DNA of 13,238 nucleotides from NCBI GenBank assembly GCA_937925385.1, contig CALEWN010000261.1, forward strand, positions 1 to 13,238, read 5' to 3'. Shown here piece by piece: positions 6,890-12,944 of the stretch (positions are counted from its first letter, which is position 1; every line of letters begins with the position of its first letter). A program made the translations under genes and the position numbers. Origin of the DNA: an uncultured Senegalimassilia sp. Lineage in GTDB: Bacteria; Actinomycetota; Coriobacteriia; Coriobacteriales; Eggerthellaceae. The notes beneath the pieces were generated by a model. That model was given only the letters and a program-made list of their open reading frames with translations. It was not told where the DNA came from and did no database searches.

Positions 6890-7492
6890 CTTCATCACTC
6901 CCTTTCGCATCGCAGATTGCAAGCCGCTCCCCCTCCGGCGCCGCAAGCGCCGAAGCCGGCTTCTAAGGCAATTGTGCCGTGCAAAGAAGCACCCGCGAAG
7001 CCACCCGCGGCCCAAAGCAAGCACCCCCACGCGCCACACGGCCAAGATAGAAGGCGGGGATGCGACGGGTAGGGTGCGGAGCGGCCGATTCGGGAGCGAC
7101 GCGAGAAGACGGCGACCGATTCAGAGCAGTGCAGACCGGTGGCGGCCAAAATATCGAGAATTGTGCAATTGCCAGCAAGTCAAACCGCGCAAAAGCGAGG
7201 TTTTTCGCAACAAGCGACCGAAACGCTGCGCCGGGGCCGCCCGCACAGCATCATTTACGAGCACGACCGCAGTAGAAAGACGTCCCAAATGCGCAACCCT
7301 CCGATTATTGGCCACCGCTCCTGATTCATGCGCGCCTCCGGTCCAAGGCGTAAGCCGGCAAGAAGCCGCAGGCCCCTATCAACGACGCCACCGGACCCGT
7401 CAAACCCGCGAAAGGGCATCATTGCCCGCGGGCAGCAAATCGAGCCCAGGGCTACAATAGCGTTGCAAACCACTAGGCACGAAAGAGGGCGC
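6890..7492. other. 603-bp intergenic region between divergent lipoprotein and recQ genes
   Basis: No supported gene or RNA. The left ~130 bases resemble the leader of the first lipoprotein. The right end holds the recQ promoter candidate (TACAAT at 7453-7458). Frames open through the region, including one joined in frame to recQ from 7328, lack ribosome binding sites and have R/P/S-rich compositions typical of out-of-frame translation. I checked for tRNA-like arms and RNase P or SRP signatures and found none. Confidence 0.45.
7453..7458 (+). promoter_or_regulatory. Candidate -10 box of recQ
   Basis: TACAAT lies 34 bases before the recQ ATG, a suitable distance for a short leader. No good -35 hexamer is seen 16-18 bases further upstream, so the assignment is tentative. 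Confidence 0.3.
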
Positions 7493-9265
7493 ATGGCATC
7501 ATTCGAGCAAGCTAAAGAAGTGTTGAAGCGCTGCTTCGGACACGATGCGTTCCGCCCGGAGCAAGAAAGGGCCATCAAGGCCATCATAGGGAAACGCGAC
7601 GTGCTGGCCGTCATGTCCACCGGGGCGGGCAAATCGCTGATCTACCAGGTCACCGCCGTCGCGCTCGGCGGCACCACCATCGTGGTATCTCCCCTGGTCT
7701 CGCTCATGAGCGATCAGGTGAGGAAGCTCGTTGAGCTGGGTCTGCATCCGGCTTTCCTCAACAACACGCTCAGCCTTCCGGCCCAGGAAAGGGTTCGAAG
7801 CCGCATCAAAAGCGGCGAGTTCCAGATCCTGTACGTTGCGCCGGAGCGCTTGTCGAGCCCGGCCTTCCTGTCGGCCATCGAGAACCTCGCGATCCCCCTC
7901 ATCGCCATCGACGAGGCCCATTGCATCAGCGAATGGGGCCACGACTTCCGCAGCGACTACCGCGAGATCAGCGCGTTCATCGAACGGTTCGACCGGCGCC
8001 CGACCGTGGTCGCGCTGACGGCGACGGCGACTCCGAGGGTCCGCAGGGACATCGCAAAGTCCCTTGGCCTGCAAAACCCCTTGGAAATCGTCTCCTCGTT
8101 CGACCGCGCCAACCTCTCGCTTTCCGTTGTGCATATGCCCCACGACGAACGCGAATCGTGGTGCGTGCGAACCGCGCGTTCGAGGGAAAGCGAGTGCGGA
8201 ATCTTCTATTGCGTCACGATTTCCGAGGCCGAGCGGATCCACAACGCGCTCAAGCGAGCAGGCGTGCCCGCCGCGCTCTACCACGGCAAGTTGGACAACG
8301 ACGCGAAGAAGGCGGCGCAAGATGCGTTCATGTCGGGGCGGACGCCGGTGATGGTCGCAACGTCGGGGTTCGGCATGGGCATCGACAAGCCCGATGTGCG
8401 CTACGTGGTTTGCTGCGGCATGCCGCTTTCGATCGAGAGCTACTATCAGCAGATCGGCCGCGCAGGGCGCGACGGAAAGCCCGCCGACACGATCATGCTA
8501 TGGGACGAGCAGGACCTGCAAACCGCTTTGTTCATGGCGGAAGCGGGCGGCGAAGGCCAAAACGACCCACAGCGCTCCAGGCAAAAGGGGCTCGCCTTCG
8601 ACATGCGGGATTTCTGCAGAGAAGAGGACGCTTGCCGGCGCGATCTCGTTTTGCGCTACTTCGGCGAGAAAGCCCCTGGCGACGGAGGGTGCGGACGATG
8701 CGACAACTGCGCGGCGCCCGTCGGCGGCATCGTGCGCGCCGAGGACGCAAGGCCGCTGACGGACGGCGAGCGAGCGCTTTTCATTAGCCTGAAGAGCGCG
8801 TGCGCCGCGGTATCGGAAGGCGGCGGCAGCCTGACCGAGCGCGCGTTGCGCGGCATCTGCCGCAAAAGGCCGGGAAACCTTGAGCAGCTTCTGGCGGTCG
8901 ACGGGATGACCGCCAAAGCCGCGCAGGCGTATGGCGCCCAGATTCTCGCAGTTGTCGAAACGGGCGGGGTCCCCGCTTCCGTCAAGCCGCTCGAGATGCC
9001 AGAGGTGCCCGAAGCGCTGAGCGACGCTTTGATTGCAACGATCCAAGCGCTCAGCAGCGAAGCGCGCAGGGCGGTCGTCCTCAGAGTAGCATGCGGGAAA
9101 AGCGAACCCGGGGCCAAGACCGACCCGTACGAGGGCCTGCCATGCTGGGGATCCGCCGGCCCCGATCGCAGCAAAGCGAAGCACGCCCTGGACGCGCTCA
9201 TAGCCTGCGGGATTGTGGGGCAAAAGCCCGGGGAGAAGTGTCTTCGCGTGACGGTGGAGGGCTAG
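7493..9265 (+). CDS. recQ: ATP-dependent DNA helicase RecQ
   Basis: A 590-aa 3'-5' superfamily 2 DNA helicase used in recombination and replication-fork repair in the cytoplasm. ATG 7493 has GAAAGAGGG just ahead; the frame is open to 7328, but that part is not RecQ-like. Motif I is MSTGAGKS (41-48), motif II DEAHCISEWGHDF (140-152), motif III ALTATATP (174-181) and motif VI QQIGRAGRDG (319-328). The zinc site is formed by C375, C381 and CGRCDNC (400-406). An HRDC-like domain (about 418-490, LTDGERALFISLKSACA to GMTAKAAQAYG) follows it directly. The last ~80 residues (LRVACGKSE, GLPCWGSAG, HALDALIACGIVG) resemble a shortened RQC winged helix, which normally lies before HRDC. VVCCGMP (305-311) stands where most RecQs have a His-x-Asp/Asn-x-Pro pattern. 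The gene is probably monocistronic. The helicase call is very secure; the C-terminal domain reading is inference. Confidence 0.95.
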   Translation: MASFEQAKEVLKRCFGHDAFRPEQERAIKAIIGKRDVLAVMSTGAGKSLIYQVTAVALGGTTIVVSPLVSLMSDQVRKLVELGLHPAFLNNTLSLPAQERVRSRIKSGEFQILYVAPERLSSPAFLSAIENLAIPLIAIDEAHCISEWGHDFRSDYREISAFIERFDRRPTVVALTATATPRVRRDIAKSLGLQNPLEIVSSFDRANLSLSVVHMPHDERESWCVRTARSRESECGIFYCVTISEAERIHNALKRAGVPAALYHGKLDNDAKKAAQDAFMSGRTPVMVATSGFGMGIDKPDVRYVVCCGMPLSIESYYQQIGRAGRDGKPADTIMLWDEQDLQTALFMAEAGGEGQNDPQRSRQKGLAFDMRDFCREEDACRRDLVLRYFGEKAPGDGGCGRCDNCAAPVGGIVRAEDARPLTDGERALFISLKSACAAVSEGGGSLTERALRGICRKRPGNLEQLLAVDGMTAKAAQAYGAQILAVVETGGVPASVKPLEMPEVPEALSDALIATIQALSSEARRAVVLRVACGKSEPGAKTDPYEGLPCWGSAGPDRSKAKHALDALIACGIVGQKPGEKCLRVTVEG

Positions 9266-9360
9266 GGTGGGCAGGATGGCTCTTTGATACCCGAGTCGTT
9301 TCCGACCTTTAGACGCGCGAACAACCCCTTCAGGAACATAGCGCTAAGCGTTCACCGCTT

Positions 9361-9460
9361 CCGGGCACGTCGCTCCCCATCCAGGGGAGCGACACAGCTT
9401 TGGAGCAGTTTCACATTGACAAGTAATATTTCAACCCGCGCTCCCCCTACGGGGGATCGC
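9361..9460 (-). CRISPR. Remnant type I-C-like CRISPR: two degenerate repeats and one spacer
   Basis: Read leftward, repeat A (9460-9428, 33 nt) begins GCGATCCCCC, has loop GTA, then GGGGGAGCG, and ends CGGGTTGAAAT. This is the stem plus GTTGAAAT tail typical of type I-C repeats (consensus form GTCGCnCCCC...GGGGnGCGTGGATTGAAAT). A 34-nt spacer (9427-9394) follows, the usual I-C length. Repeat B (9393-9361) then begins GTCGCTCCCC-TGGAT-GGGGAGCGAC, with a lost 3' tail as is common for the trailer-end repeat. The AT-rich 9461-9530 is placed as a leader would be. No cas genes are in the window. The repeat architecture is seen directly; the subtype is from memory of the family consensus. Confidence 0.55.
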
Positions 9461-9535
9461 GTGCCGAATGACACTACCCAAAACGAAAGGCTATGTCACA
9501 ACAAACGGTTGATATTTGACAGAATTCGACACGCG

Positions 9536-9730
9536 GTGAAGAAGAAGGCGGGGCGTCCCGCGCTTCCCGGCATGGCGCTGGAGTCGGTGATCACGGGCAT
9601 CCTGGACGGTGCGATCTTCGGCACAGGAACCTTGATGCCCGCGCTGTGGAGCCTCGTTCCCGCCACGCCCGACCCCATGGCCGTCACCTCGCAGCCCCGA
9701 GAAGGCTTTCTCATGGTGTTCGAAAGATAG
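9536..9730 (+). pseudogene. Short coding-like fragment of unknown origin
   Basis: From GTG 9536 to TAG 9728-9730 a 64-codon frame (VKKKAGRPALPGMALESV, then ILDGAIFGTGTLMPALW, ending REGFLMVFER) has third positions almost all G or C, like the real genes here. It has no ribosome binding site, and the sequence upstream of it is AT-rich and not coding-like. It may be the surviving end of a broken gene. The minus-strand frame 9714-9496 shares the same third positions and cannot be excluded. I recognise no family in either. Confidence 0.22.
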
Positions 9731-9774
9731 CGCCGTCCCTGCGGCCGACCCGCAATCTGCCCGATACAACCCCC

Positions 9775-10731
9775 TTAATCTTTCCCGGCCATATCCTCAT
9801 CGTTTGCCCGCTCAGAAGAGAATCGCTTATTGCGATCGACGAAAGGCAGCGAAATGGCATGGGCGGGGCATGCATCAACGCAAGCGCGGCATCGCGTACA
9901 CTCGCTTAGGGAAGTTCCCTTTTCCGGCTTGCGGGGGTTTATGCCCACCCCTTCTCGCTCGCAAGCTTTCGCGCATAGGCCGCACTCGACACCCCGAGAA
10001 CTCTCGATGCAGGCGTTTTTATCGACGACGGGCCTGAAGGTACGGTTGCCCTTTCCTATCAGGCTGAGCAGAGCCGAAACCGGGCAGATATGCGAACACC
10101 ATTTGCGGAAAAACACCACCTCGATTAAAAGCAGGGCGGGAACGACGATTACCGACCATGTGATATCTCCTCCGGAAAAAAGCAGCGTCACAAGGAAAAC
10201 CGATGCGAACACGAGGCCTATGGGGCAGATGAGGCAAAAAACCGGGAACCCGAAAATGGCGGCAGAAAGGAGCACTCCCCCGAGCACCACGTGCCGCGAG
10301 TCGACAGGCCCCCTTTTCTCAAGTTTTCCAGAGGAGTCTTCGCAGCGGGAGCAGTTTTCGCAGCATCGCCCATTTTGCTCCGACGTCGAAAGGTTCGCCG
10401 GAGCGCCCCTTTTCGGACCGCTTCTTTTTTCGGGTCTTTTCCTCCATAGCAAGCGGATCTTGGACACCACCGGCACTGGACACAACCATCCACAGAAAGC
10501 ACGCCCCACCAACAGGCACGCGATCACGACAAACACGAGGGACACGACAGCACGCGGAATGACGGTGCCGCTTGCAATCATGGTGGCAAGCGCCCCGATG
10601 GGGCAGAGGAGCACAAGGTCGTTCCACCCGAAAGCCGAAAGCGTCCCCGTCTGCAAGCCTGCCGCAAAACCAACGGCCGCCAAGACGAGTATCGCGATAG
10701 GGACGACAACCCTCAGTTTTTTGCTGCGCAC
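9775..10731 (-). CDS. NapH-like membrane 4Fe-4S quinol dehydrogenase subunit
   Basis: A 318-aa polytopic membrane Fe-S protein of the NapH/CcoG-like family, expected to take electrons from menaquinol and pass them to NapG. Hydrophobic segments lie at about 8-28, 60-77, 148-186 and 190-208. Conserved motifs are LLCPIGAL (43), AFCGWLCPVP (80-84), CLICPIG (166-170) and WCSHICPVSAL (212-216). Two C-terminal ferredoxin sites follow: C241/C250/C253/C257 and C278/C281/C284/C288 (CTRCRACVDACP). The loop after the second segment carries an extra C123, C124, C127, C130 cluster (RCCENCSRC). The start is GTG 10731, which shares one base with the napG-like stop (TAGTG). AGGAGGT lies 6 bases ahead inside the end of napG, so the two are probably translationally coupled. 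It is the last gene of the operon. The family is secure; whether it serves a nitrate, DMSO or other reductase cannot be told from this window. Confidence 0.85.
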   Translation of the reverse strand: MRSKKLRVVVPIAILVLAAVGFAAGLQTGTLSAFGWNDLVLLCPIGALATMIASGTVIPRAVVSLVFVVIACLLVGRAFCGWLCPVPVVSKIRLLWRKRPEKRSGPKRGAPANLSTSEQNGRCCENCSRCEDSSGKLEKRGPVDSRHVVLGGVLLSAAIFGFPVFCLICPIGLVFASVFLVTLLFSGGDITWSVIVVPALLLIEVVFFRKWCSHICPVSALLSLIGKGNRTFRPVVDKNACIESSRGVECGLCAKACEREGVGINPRKPEKGTSLSECTRCRACVDACPAHAISLPFVDRNKRFSSERANDEDMAGKD

Positions 10732-11396
10732 TAGGCCACCTCCTCAGCCTCAAGGGGAACAACGGTAATAGCGCGAGCGGTGGCGCCTTCGATCAGAGCT
10801 CCGCTTTGCAACGATACGCAGGCGCATTCACATGCCCCGCAGCCATTGCACGCATCGGAGACCACATGGGGACGGTCGGCATCATCTAGCACGATGGCCT
10901 GATATTCGCAGGCGTCGTAACAATGGCGGCACCCGATAAGCCTATAGGCGAGGCACCAGTCTTCGTTGATACGGGCAATGCCCAGGACATCATCGAGGGT
11001 GCTACCGCCTGCGGGACCAAGGGCGAGGGTGGGACAGGCCGCCGAGCAGAGAGGGACTCCGCCCTCTTGGGACCCGCACCAGTCGCACCATCCTTCATCG
11101 AAGCAGAGCTGCGGAGTGCGCGCCGTCACGATTCCGTCTTCGATATGAGCAGGACGAATGATGTCGCGCGGACACGCCTCGACGCATCGCTCGCATCGAA
11201 TGCAGGACGATATGAGACGACTTTCATCCTGGCCGCCGGGCGGACGAACGACGGGCTTCGCGTCCGCGAACTTAACGCAGCCCAGGCCCATAAGCACCGC
11301 AAGGCCGCCTGCGCCCATAAAAAGGTCGCGACGAGTGACGCCGCGCGGCACGCGGCCCTCGGCCGCCACAGCGGATTCTTGTTCGGATGCGGACAT
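10731..11396 (-). CDS. NapG-like periplasmic ferredoxin with four 4Fe-4S sites
   Basis: A 221-aa exported electron carrier of the NapG/MauM type. A twin-arginine signal is visible: VTRRDLFMGAGGLAVLMGLG at 20-39, with a possible cleavage after FADA (46). Four cysteine sets follow: C65/C68/C71/C75 (CIRCERCVEACP), C98/C104/C107 with C117/C121, C148/C156/C159/C163, and C183/C186/C189/C193 with an additional C191. In the Nap system NapG passes electrons from NapH toward the periplasmic reductase; the same role is likely here. ATG 11396 has AGGGAG 8 bases ahead. It overlaps the napH-like gene by one base. The out-of-frame remains of the torD tail end 12 bases before it, and the TAG of that tail is part of its ribosome binding site. 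Confidence 0.88.
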   Translation of the reverse strand: MSASEQESAVAAEGRVPRGVTRRDLFMGAGGLAVLMGLGCVKFADAKPVVRPPGGQDESRLISSCIRCERCVEACPRDIIRPAHIEDGIVTARTPQLCFDEGWCDWCGSQEGGVPLCSAACPTLALGPAGGSTLDDVLGIARINEDWCLAYRLIGCRHCYDACEYQAIVLDDADRPHVVSDACNGCGACECACVSLQSGALIEGATARAITVVPLEAEEVA

Positions 11397-11408
11397 GGCA
11401 ATGGCTCC

Positions 11409-11519
11409 CTACTCGATCGTCGCTGGTTCGCCCATGCCGAGCTCTGAAAGAAAACGGCCGTCTTCGGAAAGATACCCATCAGTGAACAACGCCACGCCGC
11501 GATAGAAGTCGGTCTGAAA
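11409..11519 (-). pseudogene. Out-of-frame C-terminal tail of the TorD chaperone
   Basis: One frame over from the upstream torD reading frame, codons from 11519 to TAG 11411-11409 encode 36 residues: FQTDFYRGVALFTDGYLSED, then GRFLSELGMGEPATIE. The pattern TDFYRGVALFTDGYL is the usual last helix of TorD-family chaperones. Its stop codon lies 12 bases before the napG start, the tight spacing seen elsewhere in this operon. It is therefore the natural end of torD, detached by a frameshift. Confidence 0.7.
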
Positions 11520-12108
11520 GCATCAGCGGCACCCAGCGAAGCACATGCTCGGCCATGAAGGACTTCTGCACCTTGAGCGCCTTTTCGGCATCGGCGTGAT
11601 CACCCGCAGAAAGAGCATCGGCCGCACGGCGGCTCAGCGCCGCCATGAATTCAAGCTCGACCGAAAGATGGTCCTCCCCCTCGTTCCATTCGGCGCTCTT
11701 ATCAAAGCCGCACGCCCTATACGACGCCAGCACATCAGCGCGAGCGTCTTGCATAAGCAGTCGACGTTTCGACGTGTAAACGCTCTCGAAGGGGTAGGCC
11801 GCCGAATAGGCGTCCAGTCCGTTGCCGATGAAGCAACGTACGTAATCTCGCGCCAAATCCGTTTCCAAGTCGGCCCACGGATTGGAGAGATACTTCGTGA
11901 TCAGGTAGCTTCCCTCCTCTATCGGCTCGCCAGGCTCTCCGGCGGGGAAGAGCGTGTCGCGCAACGCGGCAAGCAGCCCTTCGTCGACCTCGGAGCGATA
12001 GAGCCGCGAAAGCAAGGAGTACATAACCTCTCGGCTTCGGCAGGCGCACTCGAGCCGCTCGTAGAACTCCTGCTCGGTCAAGGGCGTGTCGAGCGCATCT
12101 TCAGCCAT
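11479..12108 (-). CDS. TorD-family molybdoenzyme chaperone, C-terminus frameshifted
   Basis: A 209-aa cytoplasmic chaperone that binds a molybdopterin oxidoreductase precursor, helps cofactor insertion and holds back Tat export. TorD hallmarks are DLARDYVRCFIGNG (84-97), YPFESVYTSKRRLL (105-118) and GEDHLSVELEFMAAL (144-158), followed by FMAEHVLRWVP (184-194). After M197 the frame reads SDRLLSRRGVVH and stops at 11479, while the family's last helix continues in another frame (11519-11409). Only about four residues separate WVP from TDFYR, where relatives usually have a dozen or so. A small deletion that is not a multiple of three is therefore likely. ATG 12108 has AAAAGGAG 8 bases ahead; ATG 12129, with AAGGGA, would add seven residues. 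The gene lies between the 230-aa unknown and the napG-like gene. Whether the shortened protein still works is not known. Confidence 0.8.
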   Translation of the reverse strand: MAEDALDTPLTEQEFYERLECACRSREVMYSLLSRLYRSEVDEGLLAALRDTLFPAGEPGEPIEEGSYLITKYLSNPWADLETDLARDYVRCFIGNGLDAYSAAYPFESVYTSKRRLLMQDARADVLASYRACGFDKSAEWNEGEDHLSVELEFMAALSRRAADALSAGDHADAEKALKVQKSFMAEHVLRWVPLMLSDRLLSRRGVVH

Positions 12109-12147
12109 TGTCTCGTCTCCTTTTCTCATCGTAAATCCCTTCGTTCA

Positions 12148-12840
12148 CTAGACGCTCATCAGAGCCTTCAGCGCTTTCTCTCCTTGCTCGGTGGTCGTCC
12201 ACGTTCCCGACCACCTAATAGCCCCCACAAGCTCTAAGCGCTCAAGAAAATGCTGGACGTAGAGGCGTGGCTCCTGAAGCAGCTCGTATCCGTCAATGGT
12301 CTCGGAGAGGGCGGCGGTTGCAGCTCCTTCGGGCTCGGCACACAGGCGGAGAATCTCCTCATACACCGGGAAGTAAACTTCGTCCTCCCTTAGAAGCCGG
12401 ACCGTCTCATCGCCTGACAGGTAATGCGCGGCAACCTGCCTGCCGTCCAGCGTCGTTTCCCAAAGAAGGGGCTCCGGCTCGACGGCGCGATAATACGAGC
12501 CCTGGTCGGTAACGATGCGCTCAGGCTCGGCAGAGCCCATCACGAACGGGCTTCCTTGCGCGTCAACGCGCTGAAGGGCCTTGACGTCAAGCAGGAGCGA
12601 GCAAAGCCCCGCGGCCGTAAATACCGAGTAACTGCCCGTCTGCCATTCGTCCACCGCACATGCGACCTCTTCATCTGTGCGGGCCTTCTCGCACAGGGCC
12701 AGGATGTCCAGAAGAACAGGGCGGCGGTGCCCCATCGAATCCAGGAAGTCGGCTATAGCGCGCTGCGATTCGCGCAGATCGGCAGTCGACGACGCAGGGG
12801 CCTTTTCCTGTCCGTCGTCGATAAGAGGCAACTTATCCAC
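12148..12840 (-). CDS. Unknown 230-aa protein in the reductase operon, winged-helix-like C-terminus
   Basis: A soluble, acidic protein with no signal peptide or membrane segment. GTG 12840 has AGGAG 6 bases ahead, which fixes the start. I recognise no named family. The N-terminal half is helical in appearance (LRESQRAIADFLDSMGHRRP, LDILALCEKARTDEEVACAV). The middle has a repeated aromatic/acidic pattern (SYYRAVEPEPLLWETTLDGR). The last ~75 residues (EEILRLCAEPEGAATAALSE to VQHFLERLELVGAIRWSGTW, then TEQGEKAL) look like a winged helix. It lies between the DmsC-like anchor and torD, in the same direction and 39 bases from torD. Its position suggests a regulatory or maturation role for the reductase, but that is inference from context only. 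Confidence 0.7.
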   Translation of the reverse strand: MDKLPLIDDGQEKAPASSTADLRESQRAIADFLDSMGHRRPVLLDILALCEKARTDEEVACAVDEWQTGSYSVFTAAGLCSLLLDVKALQRVDAQGSPFVMGSAEPERIVTDQGSYYRAVEPEPLLWETTLDGRQVAAHYLSGDETVRLLREDEVYFPVYEEILRLCAEPEGAATAALSETIDGYELLQEPRLYVQHFLERLELVGAIRWSGTWTTTEQGEKALKALMSV

Positions 12841-12866
12841 AGAAAGCTCCTATCTTTCACATAGAC

Positions 12867-12918
12867 GCCCAGGGCGCTCCTCCGCTCGGGAGGGGACCTT
12901 CGAAAGAACGCCCCGGGC
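12867..12918 (-). promoter_or_regulatory. Intra-operon stem-loop between the anchor gene and the 230-aa gene
   Basis: GCCCAGGGCG (12867-12876) pairs with CGCCCCGGGC (12909-12918) with one mismatch. CCTCC/GGAGG at 12879-12893 forms an inner stem. A second small hairpin, CGGCCG-ATACC-CGGCCG (12924-12940), lies right after the dmsC-like stop. No T-run follows either, so processing, mRNA stabilisation or partial attenuation seems more likely than full termination. This could set different levels for the anchor and the downstream genes. Confidence 0.45.
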
Positions 12919-12944
12919 AGGTTCGGCCGATACCCGGCCGCGCG

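Larger units (their letters stand above)
9266..9774. other. 509-bp intergenic region with a decayed CRISPR and an unidentified coding-like stretch
   Basis: It lies between the convergent ends of recQ and the napH-like gene. It contains the degenerate repeats at 9361-9460, an AT-rich stretch at about 9461-9530 and a GC3-rich reading frame at 9536-9730. No clear intrinsic terminator is seen for either flanking gene. Confidence 0.5.

Noticed and set aside
5495..7072. 525-codon plus-strand frame across both lipoprotein genes
   Set aside because: It runs antisense to lipoprotein 2 and the end of lipoprotein 1, with an R/P/A/H-rich composition and no domain. It arises because the paralogues share the same codon bias.
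7000..7460. Possible structured RNA between lipoprotein 2 and recQ
   Set aside because: Only scattered short GC stems; no tRNA arms, no RNase P, SRP or tmRNA signatures and no clear terminator.
7328..7492. N-terminal extension of recQ by 55 codons
   Set aside because: The extension is R/P/T-rich, has no ribosome binding site, overlaps the probable promoter and does not resemble RecQ, which begins normally at MASFEQ.
9416..9421. TTGACA -35 box within the CRISPR spacer
   Set aside because: No acceptable -10 at 16-18 bases downstream and no rightward gene that would use it.
12833..12841. Perfect DnaA box (TTATCCACA)
   Set aside because: It is single and coincides with the GTG start and first codons (GTG GAT AAG) of the 230-aa gene; there is no cluster and no AT-rich unwinding region.
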